From Geodermatophilaceae bacterium URHB0062 (GTDB taxonomy: Bacteria; Actinomycetota; Actinomycetes; Mycobacteriales; Geodermatophilaceae): 64,000 nucleotides of DNA. The notes below the pieces were generated by a model. It was not told where the DNA came from. It made no database searches and was given only the letters and a program-made list of their open reading frames with translations. The position numbers were made by a program, and so were the translations under genes. Positions 1 to 9,157 of the stretch are shown here, one piece after another; the stretch's first letter is position 1, and each line of letters begins with the position of its first letter. Location of the stretch: contig JHVO01000015.1 of assembly GCA_000620185.1 (NCBI GenBank), forward strand, positions 62,001 to 126,000, in the 5' to 3' direction.

Positions 1-1329
<1,329 letters not shown>

Positions 1330-1340
1330 GAGACGAGAAG

Positions 1341-1369
1341 GGCCCCGTCACCGCGAGGTGACGGGGTCC
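1341..1369 (+). terminator. Intrinsic terminator after ilvC
   Basis: GGCCCCGTCACC (1341-1352), tetraloop GCGA, then GGTGACGGGGTCC (1357-1369): a 12-bp GC-rich stem starting 12 bases after the ilvC stop. It is followed by TTCT rather than a long U-tract. It also lies just past the stop of the converging DUF805 gene, so it may act on both strands. Confidence 0.8.
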
Positions 1370-1383
1370 TTCTGCGTTCGGGA

Positions 1384-1893
1384 TCAGGCGCCGTACTTGG
1401 GCGAGGGACCCCACCGGTTGGCGCCGCGCTCGCTGTCGGTGCAGGCGAACACGATCAGGATGACCGCGCCGGCGAGCGGCACGAGGCCGATGAGCAGCCA
1501 CCAGCCGGACCGGCCGATGTCGTGCAATCGCCGGACGAAGACCGCGAAGGACGGCACGAGCAGCCCCAGCGCCACGGCCAGTTCGAAGATCGTCGCGCCG
1601 ACGACTGCGTCGAGCACCGCGGCGACGATCGACAGGCCCAGGTTGAAGAGCGCGAACCACCAGTACTCCGACCGCCGGGCACGACCGGTGAACGTCGCGT
1701 ACTGCGTGAGGACGCTGCGCACCGCATCCGGGAAGGGCAGCACCGCACCGTTGTAGGTCGGCGCACCCGTGTAGGTCGGAGCCGGCACGTAACCGTGCCC
1801 CGATCCGTAGCCGGGGTAGCCCTGACTCGAGGTGTAGCCGGGGTACCCCTGAGCGGGGGGCTCGTGGCCGTCCGGACCGGTGGGGCTGGTCAT
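1384..1893 (-). CDS. DUF805 family membrane protein
   Basis: 169 residues from the ATG at 1893, chosen over the upstream in-frame ATG because AGGAGGA sits 8 bases before it. The N-terminal ~50 residues are a Pro/Gly/Tyr-rich cytoplasmic tail with PGYGS-like repeats. Then comes a DUF805 core: a YATFTGRARRSEYWWFAL-type entry motif, about three or four hydrophobic helices, the conserved RRLHDIGRSGWW loop, and a hydrophilic end. DUF805 proteins are small inner-membrane proteins of unknown function. It is convergent with ilvC across the terminator. Function unknown. Confidence 0.85.
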   Translation of the reverse strand: MTSPTGPDGHEPPAQGYPGYTSSQGYPGYGSGHGYVPAPTYTGAPTYNGAVLPFPDAVRSVLTQYATFTGRARRSEYWWFALFNLGLSIVAAVLDAVVGATIFELAVALGLLVPSFAVFVRRLHDIGRSGWWLLIGLVPLAGAVILIVFACTDSERGANRWGPSPKYGA

Positions 1894-2015
1894 CGCGCAT
1901 TCCTCCTGGTCGCGCTTCCGCCCGGGTGGTGGAAGACGCCGCCGGAGCTTAGGTGTGCATGCCGGCACACCTCATGGTCAGGATCTGCCCGTGACCGTTT
2001 CGAGTGAGTGCGCGA

Positions 2016-2777
2016 TCAGCGGACGCCTCGGCGAGCCCGGTGGGCGGCGTAGAAGTCCGCCGCCGGTTTCAGCGACAGCAGGACGACGATGGCGATCGCG
2101 GCAGCGAGCATCAGCACGTTCCAGAACACGCCGCCGGCAGTGGTGTTGGCGCTGTCGCTGAGGTTGACGAGGAACCCCAGCAAGGTGAGCCCCAGGGCGA
2201 TGGCCCCGCCCACCAGCAGCAACACCCGGCTGCGGCCCGTGAGCGCCCACACCGAGCCCCAGATCATCACGACGGTCCAGGCCAGGGCGAGCACGCCGAC
2301 GACGATCAGCACCCCGCCCACGACCCCGGCGAACTCCTCGAGCCCGGGGATCGCCTCGGTGTCGGAGTTGGAGGCCGCGGCGCCGAGAACGATGAGCACC
2401 AGGGACACCAGCACGCCGAGCGCTCCCAGGATGAAGCCGAGGACGGAAGCGGTGACCACCCCGCCCGGCCGCGCCGGGACGGCGGACTGGCCGTAGGGCC
2501 CGTACTGCCCGTAGGGGGCCTGCCCGTACTGCTGCTGCCCGTACGGCTGCTGCCCGTACTGCTGTCCGTACGGGGACGCCGGGTCGTACTGCTGGCCGTA
2601 GGGCGAGGGCTGGCCGTACTGGGGCTGGCCCTGCTGCGGAGGCTCGTACGGCGTGGGCTGCCCGTACGGCTGCTGTTCCTGTCCGTACGGCTGCTGACCG
2701 TACTGACCGCCACCGGCGGGGGGTCCCTGACCGTAGGGACTGGACTCGGAACGACCTTCGTCGTCGGACTGGCTCAT
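2016..2777 (-). CDS. Membrane protein with Tyr/Gly/Gln-rich repeat tail
   Basis: 253 residues from ATG 2777, with GGAGGA five bases upstream on the minus strand. Residues ~10-105 are a low-complexity cytoplasmic tail of repeated [14 protein letters not shown] units. The rest contains four hydrophobic segments and a short basic C-terminus ([10 protein letters not shown]). The pattern resembles many actinobacterial DUF4190/DUF4064-like proteins, but no specific family can be assigned. It lies between the DUF805 gene (same strand) and divergent serA. The repeat tail may mediate protein interaction; that is inference only. Confidence 0.75.
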   Translation of the reverse strand: MSQSDDEGRSESSPYGQGPPAGGGQYGQQPYGQEQQPYGQPTPYEPPQQGQPQYGQPSPYGQQYDPASPYGQQYGQQPYGQQQYGQAPYGQYGPYGQSAVPARPGGVVTASVLGFILGALGVLVSLVLIVLGAAASNSDTEAIPGLEEFAGVVGGVLIVVGVLALAWTVVMIWGSVWALTGRSRVLLLVGGAIALGLTLLGFLVNLSDSANTTAGGVFWNVLMLAAAIAIVVLLSLKPAADFYAAHRARRGVR

Positions 2778-2897
2778 GATCTCCTCCGTCGGCGCCGGCT
2801 GTGCCGACTCTCTCGAACAGTCAGGATGTCGGGAGGGTCTGACAGGCACAAGAACGCCGTTGTCGACGGGCGGTGTCGTCCCACTGTGTGGGCTCCC

Positions 2898-2903
2898 TAG
2901 GCT
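2898..2903 (+). promoter_or_regulatory. Leaderless -10 element of serA
   Basis: TAGGCT, then 8 bases, then the GTG start of serA at 2912, with no Shine-Dalgarno. This placement predicts transcription starting at or beside the start codon. Confidence 0.6.
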
Positions 2904-2911
2904 GTCGCCCT

Positions 2912-4525
2912 GTGACCGCCTCTGTGCCGGGGACCCCGCCCGTCGTCCTGATCGCCGAAGAGCTCGCACCGAGCGTCCTGGAGGTGCTCGGCTCCGAGGT
3001 CGAGATCCGTCATGTCGACGGCGCCGACCGCGGGGCACTCCTGCCGGCCCTCGCCGACGCCGCCGCGGTGATGATCCGCAGCGCTACGCAGATCGACGCC
3101 GAGGCCCTCGCGGCGGCACCCAACCTCAAGGTGGTGGCGCGCGCCGGCATCGGCCTCGACAACGTCGACGTCGCCGCGGCCACCGAGCGCGGCGTCATGG
3201 TGGTCAACGCGCCGACGTCGAACATCGTCAGCGCCGCCGAGCACGCCGTTGCACTGCTGCTGGCCGCGGCCCGGCAGATCCCCGCCGCGGACGCCTCGCT
3301 GCGCGAGGGTGCGTGGAAGCGGTCGAAGTTCATGGGTGTGGAGGTCACCGACAAGACCGTCGGTGTCGTCGGGCTCGGGCGCATCGGCGTGCTGGTCGCC
3401 CAGCGCCTGGCCGCCTTCGGGGTCACCCTCATCGCCTACGACCCCTACATCCAGCCCGGCCGGGCCGCGCAGCTCGGCGTCCGGATGGTGTCCCTGGACG
3501 AGCTGCTCCGCGAGTCGGACTTCATCACCATCCACCTGCCGAAGACCCCCGAGACCCTCGGGCTGATCGGCGCCCCGGAGCTCGCGACCACCAAGCGCGG
3601 CGTGATCATCGTCAACGCCGCCCGCGGTGGGCTGATCGATGAGGCGGCACTCGCCGATGCGCTGAAGTCCGGTCAGGTGGGCGCGGCCGGCCTCGACGTG
3701 TACGCCACGGAGCCGACCACCGACAGCCCCCTGTTCGGGCTGCCGAACACCGTCGTGACCCCGCACCTGGGTGCCTCGACCACCGAGGCGCAGGACAAGG
3801 CGGGCACCGCGGTCGCCCGGTCGGTGCGGCTGGCGCTGCAGGGCGAGTTCGTGCCGGACGCCGTCAACGTCCAGGCCGGCGGGGTCGTCGCCGAGGACGT
3901 CCGGCCGGGTCTCCCGCTGGCGGAGAAGCTCGGCCGCGTGTTCACCGCGGTCGCCGGCGGTCTGGCGCAGTCGGTGACCGTCGACGTGCGCGGCAAGCTG
4001 GCCGAGTTCGACGACTCGGTGCTCCAGCTCGCGGTGCTCAAGGGCGTCTTCTCCGACGTGATCGAGGAGCAGGTCACCTACGTGAACGCCCCGCTGTTCG
4101 CCGAGCAGCGCGGCCTCGAGGTGAGCCTCACCAGCGACGTGGAGAGCCCCGACTACCGCAACCTCATCGCGCTGCGCGGCGCGATGGCCGACGGCGCCGA
4201 GGTCACGGTCTCGGGCACGCTCTTCGGCAAGAACCAGGTGCCCAAGCTGGTCGAGGTGCTCGGCTTCGACATGGACCTCGATCTCTCGGGCTACCTGCTC
4301 TTCTTCCTCTACACCGACCGGCCGGGTGTGGTCGGCGCCGTGGGCGCTGCACTGGGGGAGGCGGGGATCAACATCGCCGGCGCCCAGGTGAGCCGCACGA
4401 CGCAGGGCGGCGAGGCCCTCATGGCCGTCACCGTCGACAGCCCCGTACCGGCGGAGCTGCTGGCCGACATCGCCGGCCGGATCGGTGCCCGCGAGGCCCG
4501 GTCCGCCGACCTCACCGCCCGCTGA
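2912..4525 (+). CDS. serA: D-3-phosphoglycerate dehydrogenase
   Basis: 537 residues, the long actinobacterial SerA form. It oxidises 3-phosphoglycerate with NAD+ as the first step of serine synthesis. Order: substrate-binding part, Rossmann domain with GLGRIG, the [10 protein letters not shown] loop (catalytic Arg region), catalytic His in PHLGAST (~residue 284), an intervening domain (~320-450), and a C-terminal ACT domain (~455-530) that binds serine for feedback in this class. GTG 2912 is preferred over the upstream ATG because a TAGGCT element sits 8 bases before it and the mature [13 protein letters not shown] start then follows closely. leuB follows 16 bases after the stop. Confidence 0.95.
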   Translation: MTASVPGTPPVVLIAEELAPSVLEVLGSEVEIRHVDGADRGALLPALADAAAVMIRSATQIDAEALAAAPNLKVVARAGIGLDNVDVAAATERGVMVVNAPTSNIVSAAEHAVALLLAAARQIPAADASLREGAWKRSKFMGVEVTDKTVGVVGLGRIGVLVAQRLAAFGVTLIAYDPYIQPGRAAQLGVRMVSLDELLRESDFITIHLPKTPETLGLIGAPELATTKRGVIIVNAARGGLIDEAALADALKSGQVGAAGLDVYATEPTTDSPLFGLPNTVVTPHLGASTTEAQDKAGTAVARSVRLALQGEFVPDAVNVQAGGVVAEDVRPGLPLAEKLGRVFTAVAGGLAQSVTVDVRGKLAEFDDSVLQLAVLKGVFSDVIEEQVTYVNAPLFAEQRGLEVSLTSDVESPDYRNLIALRGAMADGAEVTVSGTLFGKNQVPKLVEVLGFDMDLDLSGYLLFFLYTDRPGVVGAVGAALGEAGINIAGAQVSRTTQGGEALMAVTVDSPVPAELLADIAGRIGAREARSADLTAR

Positions 4526-4527
4526 CC

Positions 4528-4533
4528 TAGGGT
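4528..4533 (+). promoter_or_regulatory. Leaderless -10 element of leuB
   Basis: TAGGGT lies just after the serA stop, with 8 bases to the ATG at 4542 and no Shine-Dalgarno in the gap. It suggests leuB has its own leaderless transcript in addition to read-through from serA. Confidence 0.55.
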
Positions 4534-4541
4534 CGATCCCC

Positions 4542-5564
4542 ATGCGCCTGGCAGTGGTCCCTGGAGACGGAATCGGCCCCGAGGTCGTGGCGGAGGGCCT
4601 GAAGGTCCTCCACGAGGTCGCTCCCGACATCGAGCCCACGCCTTACGACCTCGGTGCGGCGCGCTGGCAGCGCACCGGCGAGCTGCTGCCGGACACGGTG
4701 CTCGAGGAGCTGCGTCAGCACGACGCGATCCTGCTCGGTGCCATCGGTGACCCCGGCGTGCCCCCGGGCATCCTCGAGCGCGGGCTGCTGCTGCGGCTGC
4801 GCTTCGAGCTCGACCACCACGTGAACCTGCGGCCGGCCAAACTCTACGACGGCGTGACCAGCCCGCTGGCCGATCCCGGCCCGATCGACATGCTGTGCGT
4901 CCGCGAGGGCACCGAGGGTCCCTACGTCGGCAACGGCGGCGTGCTGCGCAAGGACACCCCGCAGGAGATCGCCACCGAGGTCAGCCTCAACACCGCGTTC
5001 GGCGTCGAGCGGGTGGTGCGCTACGCCTTCGAGCGTGCGGTGGCCCGCCCGCGCAAGCACCTCACGCTGATCCACAAGACCAACGTGCTCACCCATGCCG
5101 GTGGGCTGTGGTCGCGGACGGTCGAGGAGGTCTCGGCCGAGTTCCCCGAGGTGACCGTCGCCTACCAGCATGTGGACGCGGCCTCGATGTTCTTCATCAC
5201 CGACCCGGGCCGCTACGACGTCATCGTCACTGACAACCTGTTCGGCGACATCATCACCGACATCGCAGCCGCCGTGACCGGCGGCATCGGGCTGGCGGCC
5301 AGCGGGAACCTCGACGCGTCGGGCACCAACCCGAGCATGTTCGAGCCGGTGCACGGGTCGGCCCCCGACATCGCCGGTCAGGGCCTGGCCGACCCGACGG
5401 CCGCCGTGCTCTCGGTGGCCCTCCTGCTCGAGCACCTCGGCCGCACCGACGAGGCGCGCAAGGTCAACGCCGCCGTGGCCTTCGACCTGTCGACGCGCAA
5501 TCCTCAGGGGCCGATCAAGACCACCGACGTCGGTGACCGCCTGGCGGCTCTCGCGTCCGGCTGA
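4542..5564 (+). CDS. leuB: 3-isopropylmalate dehydrogenase
   Basis: 340 residues. It oxidatively decarboxylates 3-isopropylmalate to 2-oxoisocaproate with NAD+ in leucine synthesis. Visible signatures: the N-terminal [11 protein letters not shown], the substrate-binding Arg region [10 protein letters not shown], the [10 protein letters not shown] loop, the metal-binding Asp cluster in [15 protein letters not shown], and the NAD-binding segment [20 protein letters not shown]. Start at ATG 4542, immediately downstream of a TAGGGT element. It belongs to the Leu set whose other enzymes (leuC, leuD) are 13 kb downstream. Confidence 0.95.
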   Translation: MRLAVVPGDGIGPEVVAEGLKVLHEVAPDIEPTPYDLGAARWQRTGELLPDTVLEELRQHDAILLGAIGDPGVPPGILERGLLLRLRFELDHHVNLRPAKLYDGVTSPLADPGPIDMLCVREGTEGPYVGNGGVLRKDTPQEIATEVSLNTAFGVERVVRYAFERAVARPRKHLTLIHKTNVLTHAGGLWSRTVEEVSAEFPEVTVAYQHVDAASMFFITDPGRYDVIVTDNLFGDIITDIAAAVTGGIGLAASGNLDASGTNPSMFEPVHGSAPDIAGQGLADPTAAVLSVALLLEHLGRTDEARKVNAAVAFDLSTRNPQGPIKTTDVGDRLAALASG

Positions 5565-5580
5565 TCGGAGGGCCTCCGGT

Positions 5581-6080
5581 TCATCCGGGGGCCGAGCCCG
5601 CAGCAGCCCGCGCACCGGTACCGGCAGTGCCGCCTGGCCCGCGCGCTCCTCGCGCGCGGGCATCTCCGGTCGCACGCGGCAGCCGGCGGGGGAGACCTCG
5701 ACGAGGACGACGGGTCGCCACGACCAACCGGCGGGCGGGTTCCCGGCTTCCAGCACTCCCCGGGGCAGCGGATCGGGCAGGCGGCACCACCAGCGCCGGT
5801 CGAGCGCGGCGAGCCCGCGCTCGGCCAGCAGGGCGGTCGCGACGTCGGCCTCCTGGGACGGGCCGATCGCCGCGCCCACCAGCGTCACCGGGAGCACGAG
5901 CCCGGGCTCGCCACTGGGCACGAGGTAACCGACGTGCTCGCCGTCGGCTCGGTGCACGGGGGTCCATCGGCGGGGGATCACCGGCACGGGATACCAGTCG
6001 GCAGGGTGTTCCGTCGCCTCGATTCCGGGCCCTGGTGCAGCCACCGCGCGGGCGGGCGTGCTTTCATGGACCCGATGCAC
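5581..6080 (-). CDS. Conserved-looking hypothetical protein, 3' end unclear
   Basis: Coding-like minus-strand reading from GTG 6080 (weak GAGG 7 bases upstream) or GTG 6044. The body (YPVPVIPRRWTPVHRADG, VGYLVPSGEPGLVLPVTLVG, RRWWCRLPDPLPRGV) looks like real soluble protein of ~165 residues. No family is recognised. Oddity: the frame has no stop near its expected end and stays open through the whole of antisense leuB to 4527. A TGA at 5583-5581 exists only one base out of frame, and that is used here as the nominal end. Either an indel removed the stop or the gene overlaps leuB. Its 5' end overlaps the cimA leader on the other strand. Confidence 0.5.
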
Positions 6081-6107
6081 ACCGCAGCCTCGATCATCAT
6101 CACCTAG
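6066..6107 (+). CDS. Ile-rich leader peptide of cimA
   Basis: A tiny frame, MDPMHTAASIIIT from ATG 6066 or MHTAASIIIT from ATG 6075, ends at TAG 6105-6107. Three consecutive ATC (Ile) codons at 6093-6101 lie directly before the stop. It is followed at once by a 9-bp hairpin, an intrinsic terminator and cimA, whose pathway ends in isoleucine. This is the classical layout of a transcription-attenuation leader, with ribosome stalling at Ile codons as the expected sensor. No convincing Shine-Dalgarno or leaderless -10 was seen before either ATG, so translation is inferred from the arrangement. Confidence 0.7.
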   Translation: MDPMHTAASIIIT

Positions 6108-6162
6108 CGCGCAGTCAGCTCCCCGACTGCGCGCAGACCTCCCGTACCCGGGGGGTCTTTTT
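6108..6162 (+). promoter_or_regulatory. Transcription attenuator of cimA (hairpin plus terminator)
   Basis: Hairpin 1: CGCGCAGTC (6108-6116) pairs perfectly with GACTGCGCG (6125-6133). Terminator hairpin: GACCTCCC (6136-6143) pairs with GGGGGGTC (6150-6157, one G·U), followed by TTTTT. The loop of hairpin 1 contains CTCCCCG (6119-6125), which could pair with CGGGGGG (6149-6155) of the terminator's 3' arm and act as antiterminator. A ribosome stalled on the Ile codons would cover the 5' arm of hairpin 1 and favour that pairing. The pairings are seen; the switching model is inference. Confidence 0.7.
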
Positions 6163-6199
6163 CGTTGTCGGGGCCGTATCACCGCTCCCGGGAGACACC

Positions 6200-7822
6200 A
6201 TGACCGACCTCGACTTCCACGTGTTCGACACCACGCTGCGCGACGGAGCCCAGCGCGAGGGCGTGAGCTACTCCGTCGCCGACAAGCTGGCCGTGGCCCG
6301 GCTCCTGGACGAGATCGGCGTGGGCTTCATCGAGGGCGGCTGGCCGGGCGCCCTCCCCAAGGACACCGAGTTCTTCGCCCGCGCCCGCAGCGAGCTGTCC
6401 CTGAAGCACGCCCAGCTCGTGGCCTTCGGCGCCACTCGCAAGGCCGGGGTGCGGGTCGAGGACGATCTGCAGGTCCGCGCGCTGCTGGACGCCGAGACGC
6501 CGGTGGTCTGCCTGGTCGCGAAGTCCGACGTCCGGCACGTCCGGGAGGCGCTGCGGACGACGCTGGAGGAGAACCTGGCCATGGTCGCCGACACGGTGGC
6601 CTTCTTCGTCGCGCACGGCCGGCGGGTGTTCCTCGACTGCGAGCACTTCTTCGACGGCTACGCGCACGATGCCGACTACGGGGTGGCGGTGCTGGAGGCC
6701 GCGTTCGGGGCGGGCGCCGAGGTCGGGGTCATGTGCGACACGAACGGCGGGATGCTGCCGATGGGCGTGGGCCGGGTCGTCGCCGACGTCCGGTCGCGGG
6801 TGAGCGGCAGGCTCGGCATCCACTGCCAGGACGACACCGGGTGCGCCGTCGCCAACACGCTGGCCGCCGTCGAGGCCGGGGTCACCCACGTCCAGGGGAC
6901 GGCGAACGGCTACGGCGAGCGCGCCGGCAACGCCGACACCTTCGCGCTGATAGGCAACCTGGTCACCAAGATGGGGCTGCCGGTCGTGCCGGCCGAGTGC
7001 CTGCCGGAGCTCCAGCGGGTCAGCCACGCCATCGCCGAGCTGGCCAACATCGCCCCCGACGACCACCAGCCCTTCGTCGGCGCCTCGGCCTTCGCGCACA
7101 AGGCCGGTCTGCACGCCAGCGCGATCAAGGTCAGCCCCGAGCTCTACAACCACCTCGACCCGGCCGTCGTCGGCAACGACATGCGCATCCTGGTGACCGA
7201 GATGGCCGGTCGCGCCTCGGTGGAGCTCAAGGGCCGCGAGCTCGGCGTCGACCTCACCGGGCAGGCCGACGCCATCGGCCGGGTCGTCGACCAGGTGAAG
7301 GTGCTCGAGGCCGACGGCTGGTCGTTCGAGGCGGCCGACGCCTCCTTCGAGCTGCTCCTGCGCGCACAGCTGCCGGGCGCGCCCGACCCGCTGTTCGAGC
7401 TGGAGAGCTACAGGACCTCCGTCGAGCACTGGGGCAACGGCGTCGTGGTCAGCGAGGCCACGGTCAAGGTGCACGTGGGGGGCGAGCGGATCATCTGCAC
7501 CGCCGAGGGCAACGGGCCGGTCAACGCGCTGGACAACGCGCTGCGCCAGGCGCTGGTGGGCCGCTACCCCCAGCTGGCCGGCGTCTCGCTGGCCGACTAC
7601 AAGGTGCGCATCCTGGGCTGGAAGGGCGGCACGAGCGCCACGACCCGCGTGCTCATCGACACGACCGACGGGGTGGGGGAGTGGACCACCGTCGGCGTCC
7701 ACTCGAACATCGTCGAGGCCTCCTGGCACGCCCTCGTCGACGCGCTGACCTACGCGGTGCTGTGCCGGACGTCGCCCTCCGGGCTCCCACCGCAGCCAGG
7801 AGCCGTCCCCGCGGGGAGCTGA
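6200..7822 (+). CDS. cimA: (R)-citramalate synthase
   Basis: 540 residues, matching the TIGR00977-type CimA. It condenses pyruvate with acetyl-CoA to citramalate, a threonine-independent route to 2-oxobutyrate and isoleucine. The N-terminal TIM barrel has FDTTLRDGAQREG and DCEHFFDGY; the middle has NGYGERAGNADT and FAHKAGLHASAIKVSP; the C-terminal ~150 residues are a LeuA-type regulatory domain. Start ATG 6200 with GGGAG 8 bases upstream. Oddity: the metal-site motif HxH reads His208-Cys-Gln210 followed by DDTG. The last codons (PGAVPAGS) lie inside a repeat also found at the end of the VOC gene. Assignment is supported by the Ile-codon attenuator. Confidence 0.9.
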   Translation: MTDLDFHVFDTTLRDGAQREGVSYSVADKLAVARLLDEIGVGFIEGGWPGALPKDTEFFARARSELSLKHAQLVAFGATRKAGVRVEDDLQVRALLDAETPVVCLVAKSDVRHVREALRTTLEENLAMVADTVAFFVAHGRRVFLDCEHFFDGYAHDADYGVAVLEAAFGAGAEVGVMCDTNGGMLPMGVGRVVADVRSRVSGRLGIHCQDDTGCAVANTLAAVEAGVTHVQGTANGYGERAGNADTFALIGNLVTKMGLPVVPAECLPELQRVSHAIAELANIAPDDHQPFVGASAFAHKAGLHASAIKVSPELYNHLDPAVVGNDMRILVTEMAGRASVELKGRELGVDLTGQADAIGRVVDQVKVLEADGWSFEAADASFELLLRAQLPGAPDPLFELESYRTSVEHWGNGVVVSEATVKVHVGGERIICTAEGNGPVNALDNALRQALVGRYPQLAGVSLADYKVRILGWKGGTSATTRVLIDTTDGVGEWTTVGVHSNIVEASWHALVDALTYAVLCRTSPSGLPPQPGAVPAGS

Positions 7823-7868
7823 GCCCTTGCATCGCGCCTGCGCGGACCCCTCCGGGGCCCACACGGCA
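7782..7868 (+). repeat. Inverted repeat copy A, overlapping the cimA 3' end
   Basis: About 87 bp, matching in inverse orientation the copy at 8632-8720. A 26-bp core (7837-7862) is identical; the flank shared across the stop codon (..GC TGAGCC..) is about 70-80 % identical. The core holds a potential hairpin (GGACCCC TCC GGGGCCC with one mismatch). It starts inside the last codons of cimA and may double as its terminator. Confidence 0.75.
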
Positions 7869-7879
7869 CGAGAGCTGCG

Positions 7880-8614
7880 TCAGACGCCTCCGTATCTTCC
7901 GGCGAAGTTGGCGAGGAGCCGGCCCGGCTCGGTGATGACGGCGGGTGTGAGCCGGGCGATCAGGTCGTTCATCTCCGACGGCTCGAAGTAGCCGGCGTGC
8001 TGGTAGACGCGCACCCGCGTCACGATGCCCGGCACGTCGAGCTCCGGGTGGAACTGCGTCGCGTAGACGTTCCGCCCGACCCGGAACATCTGCACTGGGC
8101 AGCTGGCGGACGACGCCAGCAGCACCGCGGACGGCGGCAGCACCCGGAGGGCCTCCTTGTGTCCGACGAACGCGTCGAACCGCTCGGGGACGCCGTCCAG
8201 GAGCGGGTCGGCAAGCCCGTCGGGCGTCAACGCGATCGATACCGCGGAGATCGGCTCGCTGTACCGGCGGTCGACGACGCCACCCTGGTGCACGCCCAGG
8301 GTGCCGACCCCGTAGCAGGCGCCGAAGAAGGGGAAGTCCCGCGCGACCACCTGGTCGAGCAGTCCGGCCAGCTCCCGCTCGACCCGCCGCTGCACCGGTG
8401 ACTTCGACTCCTCCGGATCGGAGGAGTTGAAGGGACCACCGCCGATGAAGATGCCGGCGTAGTCGTCGAGCTCGACGTCGAACAGGGGCGCGGCTTCCAG
8501 GCGGAACCGGTGCAGGCGTTCCTCGGGCAGCTTCGTGCACGCGAGGAAGGCCGCGTACTCCTCGTCCGCGGCGAGGTCCTCGGCGCGCGTCGACAGGAGC
8601 AGGAACGGCTTCAC
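7880..8614 (-). CDS. Class I glutamine amidotransferase-like protein
   Basis: 244 residues, a free-standing GATase1 domain related to the GMP-synthase glutaminase half. The nucleophile elbow is GACYG, with the catalytic His/Glu in FHPELD. An oxyanion-type IFIGGGPFNSSDP motif lies upstream. Such proteins hydrolyse glutamine or gamma-glutamyl compounds; the acceptor is unknown here because no synthetase domain or partner gene is adjacent. Start ATG 8614. The gene is enclosed almost exactly by two inverted repeats (7782-7868 and 8632-8720). Its role is not evident from the neighbours. Confidence 0.8.
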   Translation of the reverse strand: MKPFLLLSTRAEDLAADEEYAAFLACTKLPEERLHRFRLEAAPLFDVELDDYAGIFIGGGPFNSSDPEESKSPVQRRVERELAGLLDQVVARDFPFFGACYGVGTLGVHQGGVVDRRYSEPISAVSIALTPDGLADPLLDGVPERFDAFVGHKEALRVLPPSAVLLASSASCPVQMFRVGRNVYATQFHPELDVPGIVTRVRVYQHAGYFEPSEMNDLIARLTPAVITEPGRLLANFAGRYGGV

Positions 8615-8631
8615 CGGGGGATCGTATGTCG

Positions 8632-8720
8632 CGCCGAGTGGGCCCCGGAGGGGTCCGCGCAGGGGCGACGCAGCGGCTCAGCCCGACTGGGTGACGGCAC
8701 CTGGCCGCGGTGTCGGCCGG
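8632..8720 (-). repeat. Inverted repeat copy B, overlapping the VOC gene 3' end
   Basis: Inverse copy of 7782-7868. The identical 26-bp core is at 8638-8663. On the minus strand it begins in the last ~14 codons of the VOC gene, contains its stop (..GGGC TGAGCC..), and ends between the two genes. Both host genes end with similar PGAV-containing tails as a result. Confidence 0.75.
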
Positions 8721-9091
8721 AGGCCGACAGGGGTGCGGAGCAGGCAGAACTCGTTGCCCTCGGGGTCGGCGAGCACGTGCCAGCTCTCCTCGCCCGTCTG
8801 GCCGACGTCCGCGTGACGTGCGCCCAGCGACAGCAGGCGCTCGAGCTCGGCGTCCTGGTCGCGGTCGGTGGGGCTGACGTCGATGTGCCAGCGCAACTTC
8901 GCCGGCCGAGGGTCGCTGGACGGGCTGAAGATCAGCGTCGGTGCGGGGCCGCCGAAGCCCTCCGCCGGCCCGATCTCGATCGCGCCGTCCTCCCGGGACA
9001 GCTCGCCGTAGCCGAGGACGGCCGACCAGAAGGCGGCGAGTGCCTCGGGGTCGCGGCAGTCGACGACGACTTCGGAGAAGCGGCAGGCCAT
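8678..9091 (-). CDS. VOC (glyoxalase/bleomycin-resistance) family protein
   Basis: 137 residues. One βαβββ-type VOC unit is seen, starting CRFSEVVVDCRDPEALAAFW and continuing with LRWHIDVSP and WHVLADPEGNEFCLL, which carries the conserved C-terminal Glu/Phe-Cys end of the fold. Substrate unknown; many are metal-dependent lyases, isomerases or binding proteins. Start ATG 9091 was chosen because TATCGT sits 6 bases upstream on the minus strand (leaderless). The last ~14 codons lie in the inverted repeat. Divergent from the FAH gene, with a 66-bp gap. Confidence 0.8.
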   Translation of the reverse strand: MACRFSEVVVDCRDPEALAAFWSAVLGYGELSREDGAIEIGPAEGFGGPAPTLIFSPSSDPRPAKLRWHIDVSPTDRDQDAELERLLSLGARHADVGQTGEESWHVLADPEGNEFCLLRTPVGLRPTPRPGAVTQSG

Positions 9092-9097
9092 GCCCGG

Positions 9098-9103
9098 ACG
9101 ATA
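9098..9103 (-). promoter_or_regulatory. Leaderless -10 element of the VOC gene
   Basis: Minus-strand TATCGT, 6 bases before ATG 9091, with no Shine-Dalgarno. It is back-to-back with the FAH promoter 43 bases away. Confidence 0.55.
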
Positions 9104-9145
9104 GGGCGACCCGGGAGCGCGGGCGTCCCCCGGGATCCCGGCGAC

Positions 9146-9151
9146 TAACCT
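9146..9151 (+). promoter_or_regulatory. Leaderless -10 element of the FAH gene
   Basis: TAACCT, 6 bases before GTG 9158, with no Shine-Dalgarno between. The following gltX and CPBP genes overlap and probably share this transcript. Confidence 0.6.
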
Positions 9152-9157
9152 CGCGCT

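Noticed and set aside
7880-8614. Calling the amidotransferase guaA
   Set aside because: It has only the glutaminase domain; the ATP-pyrophosphatase and dimerisation domains of GMP synthase are absent.
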